DNA of 18,805 nt from Spirochaetaceae bacterium. GTDB taxonomy: Bacteria > Spirochaetota > Spirochaetia > Treponematales > Breznakiellaceae. The first letter of the stretch is position 1, and each line of letters opens with the position of its first letter. The stretch spans positions 1 to 18,805 of the forward strand of contig JAIRPH010000024.1 of assembly GCA_031257135.1 (NCBI GenBank), written 5' to 3'. A program made the translations under genes and the position numbers. Below the pieces are notes generated by a model. That model searched no databases. It worked only from the letters and a program-made list of their open reading frames with translations, and was not told the origin of the DNA. Below are positions 1-7,147 of this stretch, one piece after another.

Positions 1-527
1 ATATGCACTTCTTCCGGGGATTCGAGGGTCGCCTCGATAAAGGAAGAGTATTCCCAGATGAGGGATGCGGTTACGAGAGGCGACGGCACGTTGACCATCC
101 GCAGGGGCATAGCGGAATGGCTTTGGAGATAGTCGATGCGTTTCCACGCCTTTTGCAGGACCGGATTTGCCGCCATATCCGGGACTTTTAGTTTGTGAAC
201 GTCTTGAATATTATCCGCCCGGATGAGGGGTTTTATCCAAGGGTCCGCTTCGTTATTGACCGTATATTCACAACCGAATGCGGCGGCCACGGTGCCGATG
301 CCCTGATTGGTTTTAATGTTTGGGAAACAATAATCGTATATTTTTTCCCGTTTACGGTGATATTCTTCGTTCCATTTGATTTCCGCGTCCGGATCGTCGA
401 AGAAATCTTTGGTCGCCACGTGCAGTTCGCCGATTTCGATGAGGAATGGCGTTTCGTCAAGGTCTTCGAGCCGGCAGTTCGCTTCGATCAGCTTTTTTTT
501 AGTTTCGATGTCAAGTATGTTGCTCAT
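1..527 (-). CDS. URO-D superfamily corrinoid methyltransferase (3' end cut by window)
   Basis: The frame stays open from ATG 527 to the window edge, giving the first 175 residues; the C-terminus lies outside. A GGGAG ribosome site (533-537) sits 5 nt before ATG 527, which favours it over the in-frame ATG at 539. The protein begins MSNILDIETKKKLIEANCRL. Further in, residues near 100-120 read WIKPLIRADNIQDVHKLKVP, followed by a VNVPSPLVTASLIW stretch. This is the layout of uroporphyrinogen decarboxylase-fold proteins of the MtaA/CmuA/MtvB type rather than true HemE. In this superfamily the protein moves a methyl group between a small substrate and a corrinoid protein; the zinc-binding residues usually lie in the missing half. 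It is divergent from a folate:corrinoid methyltransferase and a corrinoid protein, which supports a methyltransferase role. The methyl donor cannot be told. Family fairly sure, substrate unknown. Confidence 0.72.
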   Translation of the reverse strand, partial: MSNILDIETKKKLIEANCRLEDLDETPFLIEIGELHVATKDFFDDPDAEIKWNEEYHRKREKIYDYCFPNIKTNQGIGTVAAAFGCEYTVNNEADPWIKPLIRADNIQDVHKLKVPDMAANPVLQKAWKRIDYLQSHSAMPLRMVNVPSPLVTASLIWEYSSFIEATLESPEEVH

Positions 528-546
528 ATATACTCCCATATCTTTC

Positions 547-575
547 AGAGTAGCATACTAGTCTACTGATGTCAA
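547..575 (-). promoter_or_regulatory. Promoter of the leftward methyltransferase with embedded dyad
   Basis: On the minus strand a perfect TTGACA (575-570) is followed after 17 bp by TACTCT (552-547), a weak -10. A start near 540 would leave a leader of about 13 nt that contains the GGGAG ribosome site. The spacer and -10 carry the hyphenated palindrome AGTAGcaTAcTAgtCTACT at 549-567 (7 of 9 arm pairs match), placed where a repressor would block RNA polymerase. Confidence 0.5.
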
Positions 576-605
576 CAATTGGGGGTAGAAAAATTTAAAA
601 ATAAC

Positions 606-614
606 TGGTATACT
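606..614 (+). promoter_or_regulatory. Extended -10 promoter of the rightward methyltransferase operon
   Basis: TGG-TATACT at 606-614 is a good extended -10 element, and no convincing -35 is present. Transcription would start near 621, just before the GAGAGG ribosome site (622-627) and ATG 633. The element overlaps ATACTACTACT (610-620), which resembles one side of the dyad at 549-567 (ATACTA-gt-CTACT), so both divergent promoters may respond to one regulator. Confidence 0.45.
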
Positions 615-632
615 ACTACTTGAGAGGTTGCT

Positions 633-1442
633 ATGATTATTATTGGAGAAAAAATTAACGGATCAATTCCCTCAGTCGCTCAGGGGATTGCAGAGAAAAA
701 TGAGCGGCTGATACGGGATTTAGCAAAGCGGCAGGCTGACGCGGGCGCGGCGTTTATCGACGTGTGCGCGTCGGTCGCGCCGGAAGCCGAGCTTGATACC
801 CTGCATTGGCTCATCGATCTGGTTCAAGACGTAACGGATACGCCGATTGCCATTGACAGCCCCAGCGCGAAAACCTGCGCCGAGGCGATCCGGTTCTGCA
901 AGAAGCCGGGGCTGATCAATTCCGTATCTATGGAAGGAGACAAGATCGCTCAGATTTTTCCGGTCATTGCCGATACTCCCTGGGAATGTATCGCTCTGTT
1001 GTGCGACGATATCGAAATTTCCAAAACCGTAGAAAAACGTCTGCACGTCTTCGAGGCTATTATGAAAAAGGCTCAGGAATACAAGATTTCTCCGAAACGT
1101 CTGCACATCGATCCGCTGGTGCAGATGCTCTGTACCTCCGAAGACGGAATCTTATCAATAACCGACGCCATGAGGGAAATAAAAAAACAGTATCCCGAAA
1201 TTCATATCACCGGCGGGGCAAGCAATATTTCCTTTAACTTGCCGACGCGTAAGTATATTAATCAGGGTTTCATCATCCTCTCTATGAGCGCGGGAATGGA
1301 CAGCGCGATTCTGGACCCCCTGAATCGGGACATGATGGGACTCATCTACGCCGCGGAAGCTCTGCTGGGCAACGACGAGTTCTGCATGGAATATATCCGC
1401 GCATACCGGGCGGGCATCTTTGGGAACGAAAAACGTTCCTAG
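633..1442 (+). CDS. Methyltetrahydrofolate:corrinoid methyltransferase (DHPS-fold, MtvA/AcsE-like)
   Basis: This 269-residue protein has the length and fold signature of pterin-binding methyltransferases such as AcsE and MtvA, which exchange methyl groups between tetrahydrofolate and a corrinoid protein. It opens MIIIGEKING, the usual first strand. Residues equivalent to the pterin site are present: D75 (IAIDS), N96 (LINS), D160 (HIDPL) and N198/N202 (ASNISFN), in nearly the same positions as in the acetogen enzyme. It lacks the B12-binding and activation domains of MetH, and the length excludes folate-synthesis DHPS-HPPK fusions. GAGAGG lies 5 nt before ATG 633. The corrinoid protein follows after 20 bp on the same transcript and is its likely partner. 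In this arrangement the methyl group would enter the folate pool, as in acetogenic methylotrophy. The direction of transfer is inferred. Confidence 0.88.
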   Translation: MIIIGEKINGSIPSVAQGIAEKNERLIRDLAKRQADAGAAFIDVCASVAPEAELDTLHWLIDLVQDVTDTPIAIDSPSAKTCAEAIRFCKKPGLINSVSMEGDKIAQIFPVIADTPWECIALLCDDIEISKTVEKRLHVFEAIMKKAQEYKISPKRLHIDPLVQMLCTSEDGILSITDAMREIKKQYPEIHITGGASNISFNLPTRKYINQGFIILSMSAGMDSAILDPLNRDMMGLIYAAEALLGNDEFCMEYIRAYRAGIFGNEKRS

Positions 1443-1462
1443 AACATATAAAGGAGACGAAA

Positions 1463-2095
1463 ATGTCTAAAATTCAAGAGATTGCTCAGGCAGTCGAAGC
1501 GGGAAAATCCAAGATTGTGGGCGGTTTGGTAGAAGAAGCCCTCGCCGAGGGACTTGATCCGGTCCGGATTTTGAATGAAGGGATGATCAGCGCCATGGAC
1601 GCCGTGGGAGACAAGTTCAAGCGGTCGGAGATTTTTGTGCCGGAGATGCTGGTCGCCGCAAAAACCATGAAAAAAGGGGTTGAGGTACTGAAGCCTCGGC
1701 TTGCCGGGAACGCCAGCGTGGGCTTGGGGAAATGCCTTATTGGTACGGTTGCAGGCGATATGCACGATATAGGCAAAAACCTTGTGGCTATGATGATCGA
1801 AAGCGCGGGGTTTGAGGTCATCGACCTTGGGGTTGACGTATCGCCGGATAAGTTCATCGCGGCGTTACAAGGCAACCCGGACGCCAAGATTCTTGCGCTG
1901 TCGGCTCTGCTGACCACCACCATGCCGGCTATGAAGCAAGTCATCGATGCGGTTAATTCGGCGGGGCTGAAGACCTGTAAAATTATCGTCGGCGGCGCGC
2001 CCATCACCGAGGACTACGCCAAACAGATCGGCGCCGACGGATATTCCCCTGACGCCGCAAGCGCCGCGGCTCTGGCTAAACGGTTAGCCGCCTAA
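1463..2095 (+). CDS. Corrinoid (B12-binding) methyl-carrier protein, MtaC/MtvC-like
   Basis: At 210 residues it has the standard size of the methyl-shuttle corrinoid proteins. Residues 1-85 form the helical cap domain. Residues 88-210 are the Rossmann-like B12 domain, with DMHDIG at 99-104 (the DxHxxG motif whose His101 is the lower axial cobalt ligand), LSAL near 146-149, and the VGGAP loop at 176-180. AAGGAG (1451-1456) stands 6 nt before the ATG, the strongest ribosome site in this operon, as fits an abundant carrier. It would accept a methyl group from the substrate-specific methyltransferase (candidate: the divergent URO-D protein) and hand it to the folate methyltransferase encoded just upstream. 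The reductive activator such systems need to rescue oxidised cobalt is not in this window. The operon ends at the terminator immediately downstream. Confidence 0.9.
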   Translation: MSKIQEIAQAVEAGKSKIVGGLVEEALAEGLDPVRILNEGMISAMDAVGDKFKRSEIFVPEMLVAAKTMKKGVEVLKPRLAGNASVGLGKCLIGTVAGDMHDIGKNLVAMMIESAGFEVIDLGVDVSPDKFIAALQGNPDAKILALSALLTTTMPAMKQVIDAVNSAGLKTCKIIVGGAPITEDYAKQIGADGYSPDAASAAALAKRLAA

Positions 2096-2124
2096 ACCGC
2101 GTACCCTAAACATCCCGGATTACG

Positions 2125-2156
2125 CTCCTCCGTCTAAAAACGGAGGAGTTTTATTT
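2125..2156 (+). terminator. Intrinsic terminator after the corrinoid operon
   Basis: A perfect 9-bp stem, CTCCTCCGT (2125-2133) with ACGGAGGAG (2140-2148), has a 6-nt loop and is followed by TTTTATTT. It lies 30 bp after the stop of the corrinoid protein and separates this operon from cdaA. Confidence 0.9.
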
Positions 2157-2211
2157 AGCCGCTCTTTCCCGGCATGGCGCCGGCGTAACGGTCTTGCAGA
2201 AAGGGCGCGTC

Positions 2212-3057
2212 TTGATTATCTTTGTAGGTATGGAATGGCTTCAGTGGGCGCGTGCGTTTTATGACCTGATACGTCCGGTTCTTGATGTGGCGATCTTGGC
2301 GTTTTTGATCTATAAAGCCTACGAATTTTTGGTGAAGACTCAGGCGCTTCAGATGATAAAGGGCGCGGGTTTTTTGGTTTTGGTTTATGGAGTAGCGGTA
2401 TTGCTGAAACTGGCTACGCTGAAATGGCTTCTCAATATCGTAGGTCCCGGGCTGGTGGTTGCGGTGGCTATTATTTTTCAGCCGGAACTGCGGAAAATCA
2501 TTCTCAGGCTGGGGCAAAGCGAACTGTTCCGGCCTAACGCGAAACCTCTGGGGCAGTTGGATGCGGTAATTACCGCGGCGGAACTGCTGTCCCAGAAACG
2601 CCGGGGGATGCTGATTGTGTTTCCGGGGCGGGAAAATCTTCGGCATATTATTGAGACTGGAACCAAACTCAACGCGGAAATTTCCTCTTATCTCATTGTG
2701 GCGATTTTTGAATTCGACGGACCCCTTCACGACGGGGCTATGGTTATCCATCACGGACACATCGCCGCGGCCGGATGCTATCTTCCTCTTTCGGATCAGC
2801 AGGATATAAAGAAGAGTTTCGGCACGAGGCATCGGGCTTCTTTGGGGATGTCTGAGCAGTCGGACGCGGTGATTCTGGTGGTTTCCGAGGAGACCGGCGC
2901 CATATCTATTGCGTTTAACGGCAAATTGTATTACGACCTCTCGTCGGATAAAGCCGCTCAGAAACTGCGGGAACTTATGAAGCACGGCGAGCGGAGCAAG
3001 GAAGCGGAACAGAAGGAGCCGGAAAATGCCGGAAAGGATGTAATTCTTGGAAGTTAG
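2212..3057 (+). CDS. cdaA: Membrane diadenylate cyclase CdaA
   Basis: CdaA condenses two ATP into cyclic di-AMP at the cytoplasmic membrane. Three hydrophobic helices come first (about residues 23-40, 52-68 and 72-90). The DAC domain follows, with the catalytic DGA in LHDGAMVI (about 174-176) and RHR in GTRHRASLGMSE (about 206-208). Length and layout match CdaA, not DisA or CdaS. TTG 2212 is chosen because AAAGGG (2200-2205) lies 6 nt upstream. ATG 2230 is a reasonable alternative with a poor ribosome site, and TTG 2194 has none. No promoter is obvious in the 55 bp after the preceding terminator. The last 11 bases overlap the next gene, a YbbR-domain protein, which is the usual regulatory partner. 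The C-terminal tail is charged and rich in Glu and Lys. Confidence 0.93.
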   Translation: MIIFVGMEWLQWARAFYDLIRPVLDVAILAFLIYKAYEFLVKTQALQMIKGAGFLVLVYGVAVLLKLATLKWLLNIVGPGLVVAVAIIFQPELRKIILRLGQSELFRPNAKPLGQLDAVITAAELLSQKRRGMLIVFPGRENLRHIIETGTKLNAEISSYLIVAIFEFDGPLHDGAMVIHHGHIAAAGCYLPLSDQQDIKKSFGTRHRASLGMSEQSDAVILVVSEETGAISIAFNGKLYYDLSSDKAAQKLRELMKHGERSKEAEQKEPENAGKDVILGS

Positions 3058-3994
3058 AACCTTATTTGCCAAAGCCGTTGAGAATTGGCCCGCTAAGGTG
3101 CTATCTATTGCCTTAGCGTTGGTGCTGTTTGTGATTCACCGGATGAGCATCCTTGAGGAACGGACTTTTTCCGCGCCGCTGAGGATCGAGCTGGAGCCGA
3201 ATATCGCGGCCGCGAGTCTCTATCCGAGGATGGTTCAGGTTACGGTTCGGGGAGATGCGGAAAACATCCGCGCTTTGACGGAAGACAGCATCGAACCCTA
3301 TATCGATCTCCGGGGCAAAGGCCGGGGGAAATACCGGACGCCGATTCATTTTCAAAAAAAAGGGGCGGCTCAGAGCATTGAACCCTTAGAAATTAGGGTA
3401 GAGCCGCTTGAAATATCTCTGACCTTAGACGCCAAGGCAAGCAAAACCGTGCCGGTAAAACCGGATATTCGGGGAACTGTGAAGCACGGCTATGAATTAG
3501 TCGGCTTTACGCTGAATCCGAATCAGGCGGTGATTGAAGGACCTTCGGATTTGATAGCCCCGGTTTCCGAGCTTTCCACCGTTCCGATTGACCTTGCAGA
3601 CCGGGACGAAGATTTTACGCTTATGTCCGCGATTGCGGAGCCGAATCCGTTAGTGTCCATCCGGGGAACGCCCATGACCGGATTTCAGGGGTCCATCAGG
3701 GAAATCATGGGGCTGGAGAATTTCAACGGACTGCCCATCGTTATTGAGGGATTGTCCGCGCAGTTCAGCGCGGATGCGGATAGTAAAACCGGTATGGTCC
3801 GCATCCGCGGAAACCGGCAGGAACTCGAAGCCTTTCATCCTTCGGAAGATTTTTTATCCGTAGACTGTTCAGGCATAACTCAGCCCGGAACCTATACTCT
3901 GCCGGTATCGGCGCGGATTCCCGCGGGATTTACGCTGATACGGCAGGGACCGGAGACGGTATCCATACGGATCGCCCCTAAGAGGCCGTTATGA
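3047..3994 (+). CDS. cdaR: YbbR-domain protein, CdaR-like regulator of CdaA
   Basis: This 315-residue protein has one N-terminal membrane helix (about residues 17-31, VLSIALALVLFVIHR) and then an extracytoplasmic part of repeated YbbR-type beta modules. Typical phrases include VPVKPDIRGTVKHGYELVGF and the VIEGPSDLI turn that recurs in YbbR repeats. In Firmicutes CdaR binds CdaA and modulates c-di-AMP synthesis. The same role is inferred here from the order cdaA-cdaR. It starts at TTG 3047 inside the end of cdaA (11-nt overlap) with AGGA (3035-3038) 8 nt upstream, so translation is probably coupled. Its TGA overlaps the ATG of acpS (ATGA). Repeat boundaries are only approximate by eye. Confidence 0.82.
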   Translation: MEVRTLFAKAVENWPAKVLSIALALVLFVIHRMSILEERTFSAPLRIELEPNIAAASLYPRMVQVTVRGDAENIRALTEDSIEPYIDLRGKGRGKYRTPIHFQKKGAAQSIEPLEIRVEPLEISLTLDAKASKTVPVKPDIRGTVKHGYELVGFTLNPNQAVIEGPSDLIAPVSELSTVPIDLADRDEDFTLMSAIAEPNPLVSIRGTPMTGFQGSIREIMGLENFNGLPIVIEGLSAQFSADADSKTGMVRIRGNRQELEAFHPSEDFLSVDCSGITQPGTYTLPVSARIPAGFTLIRQGPETVSIRIAPKRPL

Positions 3995-4365
3995 TTTTCG
4001 GCATCGGGGTGGATGTCATACGAGTCCGCCGCATGGAACGATGGAGAAACGTTCCGGGGTTGCTTGCCCGCTATTTTCATCCTGAAGAACTGTCCGCGGC
4101 TTTATCCAAAGGGAGCGGCGCGGATTTATCCTTAGCCGCTCGGTTCGCCGCCAAAGAAGCCTTCGGGAAAGCCCTGGGCAGAGGATTGTCAGGCATCGCG
4201 CTTAAAGACATTCTGGTGGTAAACCGGCATAACGGCAAGCCCGAAATCGTACTGTTCGGCGCCGCGCTTGAAGCTCTGAAGCAAAGCGGCGCGAACAAGG
4301 TTCACATCTCTCTGACCCATGAACGGGACAACGCGATTGCTATGGTGGTGCTGGAAACCGTATAG
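3991..4365 (+). CDS. acpS: Holo-[acyl-carrier-protein] synthase
   Basis: AcpS moves the 4'-phosphopantetheine arm of CoA onto apo-ACP for fatty acid synthesis. The 124-residue length is typical. The metal-binding D8 lies in GIGVDV and E56 in RFAAKEAFGKALG, the signature pair of the family, and VHISLTH (104-110) closes the domain. The start overlaps the cdaR stop by ATGA, so it is read as the third gene of the cdaA operon. In Bacillus the third gene of the cdaA cluster is glmM, so acpS here is a different partner. Its TAG (4363-4365) directly abuts the stop codon of the convergent gene, with no spacer and no visible terminator. Confidence 0.95.
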   Translation: MIFGIGVDVIRVRRMERWRNVPGLLARYFHPEELSAALSKGSGADLSLAARFAAKEAFGKALGRGLSGIALKDILVVNRHNGKPEIVLFGAALEALKQSGANKVHISLTHERDNAIAMVVLETV

Positions 4366-5019
4366 CTACGGGATAACCACTTCCCGCACATCCGACCAAT
4401 GACTTGCGCCGTCGCGCGTCAAATAGCGCAGAGAATAATACATTTTCTTAGCCCGGTCTCCGTGTCCGAAGGTATGCTCCCAGGGATTGCGGGAAAAGGT
4501 CTCTCTGTTGGTCAGCTGGTCGGGACTGTCTATGGGCTTGTCCGACAAGGACCAGGCAATCTCAACTCGGTCAACGCCGTAGGGTTTCGCGCCTAAATAC
4601 CGGGCTTTCACCACTCCGGGAGCCTTCGCGCTGATTTCCGCTTCGCTCTCTGGTCCCGCGTTCGGCACCGGCACCGGCGATAGTTCCCGATCCGATATGG
4701 TAATCCCCAACTCCTGCTTTTGAGCGTCGGTCATTTTCGGGTTGTTGCGAATCCGCTCCCGGGCGAATTTGCGTATCCCCTCAAGAACCGCCTTTTTCGC
4801 CTCGTCCTTTGCAACGCGGTTCGCGCCGGTCGGCACCGCCTGATACGCGGTACGGGCAACCTCAAACGCCGTAATCCCATTTATTACCGCGGTACACTCG
4901 TCGTCGGGCCACAAATAGACGCCTTGGTCTTTCGTATCCGCGAGTTTCACCTTCCAAATCGTCATCATCTCAAGCATTTTTTCCTCTTGTCCGGGAATCC
5001 AATCCTTCCGATTAGCCAT
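4366..5019 (-). CDS. Unrecognised 217-residue protein with FN3-like C-terminus
   Basis: I do not recognise this protein. AGGAG (5025-5029) sits 5 nt before ATG 5019, so the protein starts MANRKDWIPGQEEKML. Longer in-frame starts up to 5052 lack support. The first 120 or so residues look helical, with a KDEAKKAVLEGIRKFARERI segment and then MTDAQKQELG. A Pro/Glu-rich linker follows (SPVPVPNAGPESEAE). The last 80 residues look like a beta-sandwich in the manner of fibronectin type III: VVKARYLGAKPYGVDRVEIA, then KKMYYSLRYLTRDG and HWSDVREVVIP. No signal peptide or membrane segment is visible, so it is probably cytoplasmic. It lies downstream of the beta-helix lipoprotein gene on the same strand, across a 233-bp gap with its own promoter-like elements. 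Real gene, function unknown. Confidence 0.8.
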   Translation of the reverse strand: MANRKDWIPGQEEKMLEMMTIWKVKLADTKDQGVYLWPDDECTAVINGITAFEVARTAYQAVPTGANRVAKDEAKKAVLEGIRKFARERIRNNPKMTDAQKQELGITISDRELSPVPVPNAGPESEAEISAKAPGVVKARYLGAKPYGVDRVEIAWSLSDKPIDSPDQLTNRETFSRNPWEHTFGHGDRAKKMYYSLRYLTRDGASHWSDVREVVIP

Positions 5020-5040
5020 CATTACTCCTTTCTTGCTTGT

Positions 5041-5156
5041 ATATGCGCCCATATATCTAATAAAGACGCATAGATAACCGGTATATGCGTCTTGCTATTA
5101 GGATTGACGCATTTCTTGAAGATATGCGCGTCCCTCTTCTTATTGCAGACGCGCAA
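5041..5156. repeat. Array of six GACGCAT / ATGCG(C/T) elements upstream of the 217-residue gene
   Basis: Six related elements occur in 116 bp: ATATGCGCCC (5041-5050), AAGACGCATA (5063-5072), TATGCGTCTT (5084-5093), TTGACGCAT (5105-5113), ATATGCGCGTC (5122-5132) and CAGACGCGC (5146-5154). They alternate in orientation. The second and third form a perfect 10-bp inverted repeat with an 11-nt spacer, and the fourth and fifth a shorter imperfect one. No gene covers this stretch. Confidence 0.6.
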
Positions 5157-5173
5157 ACCAATAATATTGAGGT

Positions 5174-5203
5174 ATACTATCACAATATGAGCGCATTAGT
5201 CAA
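5174..5203 (-). promoter_or_regulatory. Possible promoter for the 217-residue gene
   Basis: On the minus strand TTGACT (5203-5198) and TAGTAT (5179-5174) are separated by 18 bp. If used, it gives a leader of about 150 nt that contains the whole GACGCAT motif array. The -10 is imperfect, so this is tentative. Confidence 0.3.
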
Positions 5204-5252
5204 GAGGTCAGAGACCGCCCCGGGAAACGCCATCGCCCTGTGCAGGCTTATC

Positions 5253-7052
5253 CTACGGAAGCATGGGACCGAGAACTCCATTCTCGTAATAGCCTGCATA
5301 GAGGGTATTCGCTTGAAGTCCGTTGTAATAGAGCCTGCCGTTATAGCCGGGCTGAACCCCCAAATTCTGACCGTTGACGCCTGCGATGTTATTATAAATC
5401 TGGATTCCGTCGGACAGCCAAGTCTCTCCGTTAGCCATAACCACTCCGCCGCCGGTCTGCAAGGTCCTATTGCCGGTAATAACGCCGCCGGACATATAGA
5501 ATTTGGGGACCGTGTTCGCGCCGGTCAGGTGGACGCCTCCGCCGTGAGAAGCCGAGTAGTTTCCGGTAATATCTCCGCCTTCCATAATGAAGGTACTATT
5601 CTCTCCGATATATATCCCGCCGCCGAAGCCGTTTTGATTCCTGTTGTTCCTGATACTGCCGTTTTTCATGGTGAAGACGCTGGTTCCCAGAGTGAGAACG
5701 CCTCCGCCTCGGGCGCCGCTGTTGACGCTTGTATTCCCCTCAATGATTCCTCCGGCTTCCAAGATAAGCTCCGCGTCGCCGTCAAGACAGATTCCCGCGG
5801 CGTTGGAGACATTGCTCGCGCCGGTAATCGCGATATGATCGAGCTGAATCTTCGTATTCGCGCCGGTAATGTAGAGAACTCTTCTGCCGGTCATGCCTGA
5901 AGAGAGTACCCCCGAACCGCCGCCGGTAATCCGTATAAGCCCGGCGTATTCCCCGGGGGCCGGAGCTTGAATAACAAATACTCCGTTTCCATCACTGCCG
6001 CCTTCGGTGCTTTGGTTCAGCTCGCCCAGCGCGGTAATCGTTTTGATCCAGGGAATCGTTTTCTGCCGCACCGCCTTTACCGCCTTCGCAAGCGTCTTGA
6101 AAGGCTTTTCCTCCAGATACCCTATGTTGCCGTCATCGCCGGACGCGCTCACATAATAGCAGGAGCTTATGGGAACTCCGCCGCCGTAGGATGTTTCCTG
6201 CGTATACAGTTGATTCGTAACGCCCCGCCGAATATTCCAGGGACCGCTCCCGCTCGAAGAATCGCTGAACCCATAATAGGTCAAGTTGTAATAACACCGG
6301 TATAAAACCCCGCTCTTCGCGGCAGACGGCAGAGTATCCGTAATCGCAAGGTCCACGCTTCCTGCGCCTTCGGAAACCGCAATCGCCGGACGCTGATGAG
6401 CGGCTGAATATACCTCAGGATACGGCGTCAGATACGCCCGCGGCGCAACGTCATAAAAGAGATTCGCGCCGGTTTTCGCGCTCTGCAACGCGTCAATGCC
6501 GGTTATCCTCGGGGTATAGGTAAACTCTTCGGCGGTTTCGTCCCATGCAAGGGAATCCGTAGTTTTATGCAGTTTCATCGGAACAGATACGATATTCTGT
6601 CCGTACGCCACGGAATAGCCTAAAAACAAGCCGCTCGCCAAGAGGACTTTGACGCCGTTGGAAACCTGTCCGTTTGCAGGCGTCCCCGCAAGAACAAGAA
6701 TGTCGTAGGTTTTTCCGTAGGGAACCGCTACGGTAATGTAGTCTTCGCCGGCTGTGGCGGAGCCGAGGTAGTAATCGGCGGTAGTATTCTCTTTGAAAAC
6801 AGCTTCAAACCAGCCGATGTGTTCCCGCGTCGGATTGTCCAAGTCAACGGCGAACCGCGCGCCTTTAAGCGCGATGCGGATGTAGACTTTGCCGCCTCCG
6901 GCGTCCCAGCTCCAGTCTTCCGGGTTGAAGCCGTCGTCTATGGGAAAACATCCTGCAAGGCCGAGGATCGCCGTCAGTAAAACCGCGCGGCGCCATACGC
7001 TTTTACCGGCAACAGGCGGGATTATTTCTGTATTCTGAGCATAAACAGTCAT
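5253..7052 (-). CDS. Surface lipoprotein with right-handed beta-helix (PMP-like) repeats
   Basis: This 599-residue protein has an unusually long N-terminal region (about 21 residues), a hydrophobic stretch and a lipobox, LGLAGC, with C35 as the probable lipidated cysteine. Residues 36-295 are a beta-rich domain I do not recognise. At 299-323, YYVSASGDDGNIGYLEEKPF followed by KTLAKAV is the usual opening of pectate-lyase-like beta-helix domains. Residues 390-545 hold about four turns of the pattern GGGV/I...F-hydrophobic-M-x-x-G-x-I-x-x-N, as in MKNGSIRNN, MEGGDITGN and MSGGVITGN. This resembles the polymorphic-membrane-protein/adhesin repeat. GGAGG lies 4 nt before the ATG. The protein is probably anchored at the cell surface. 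A role in adhesion or polymer binding is inference only. No catalytic residues could be assigned. Confidence 0.83.
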   Translation of the reverse strand: MTVYAQNTEIIPPVAGKSVWRRAVLLTAILGLAGCFPIDDGFNPEDWSWDAGGGKVYIRIALKGARFAVDLDNPTREHIGWFEAVFKENTTADYYLGSATAGEDYITVAVPYGKTYDILVLAGTPANGQVSNGVKVLLASGLFLGYSVAYGQNIVSVPMKLHKTTDSLAWDETAEEFTYTPRITGIDALQSAKTGANLFYDVAPRAYLTPYPEVYSAAHQRPAIAVSEGAGSVDLAITDTLPSAAKSGVLYRCYYNLTYYGFSDSSSGSGPWNIRRGVTNQLYTQETSYGGGVPISSCYYVSASGDDGNIGYLEEKPFKTLAKAVKAVRQKTIPWIKTITALGELNQSTEGGSDGNGVFVIQAPAPGEYAGLIRITGGGSGVLSSGMTGRRVLYITGANTKIQLDHIAITGASNVSNAAGICLDGDAELILEAGGIIEGNTSVNSGARGGGVLTLGTSVFTMKNGSIRNNRNQNGFGGGIYIGENSTFIMEGGDITGNYSASHGGGVHLTGANTVPKFYMSGGVITGNRTLQTGGGVVMANGETWLSDGIQIYNNIAGVNGQNLGVQPGYNGRLYYNGLQANTLYAGYYENGVLGPMLP

Positions 7053-7081
7053 ACTGCCTCCATGGTCATAACGGTTTTTTA

Positions 7082-7110
7082 AATATAGTCCGCCTTCCGG
7101 GGAACTACAA
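7082..7110 (-). promoter_or_regulatory. Promoter of the beta-helix lipoprotein
   Basis: On the minus strand TTGTAG (7110-7105) and TATATT (7087-7082) are 17 bp apart. The -10 matches consensus at 5 of 6 positions, the -35 at 3. This gives a leader of about 20 nt ending in GGAGG before ATG 7052. Confidence 0.45.
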
Positions 7111-7147
7111 GAGAAATATGCGGATGCAAGCCCGCGGGTTTAGGAAC

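Noticed and set aside
2155..3072. 305-codon minus-strand frame antisense to cdaA
   Set aside because: His-, Arg- and Gln-rich shadow composition; cdaA on the plus strand has the complete DGA and RHR motifs.
4363..4368. Back-to-back stop codons of acpS and the convergent gene, considered as a bidirectional terminator
   Set aside because: No stem-loop or U-tract is visible around the junction on either strand.
5085..5900. 271-codon plus-strand open frame starting MRLAIRIDAFLEDMR
   Set aside because: It lies opposite the beta-helix lipoprotein gene, has no ribosome site, and its start is only the GACGCAT motif array read as codons. The opposite strand has the lipobox and the repeat structure.
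7130..7139. GCCCGCGGGT palindrome in the lipoprotein upstream region
   Set aside because: A short GC palindrome with no second copy in the region and no placement relative to a promoter that gives it meaning.
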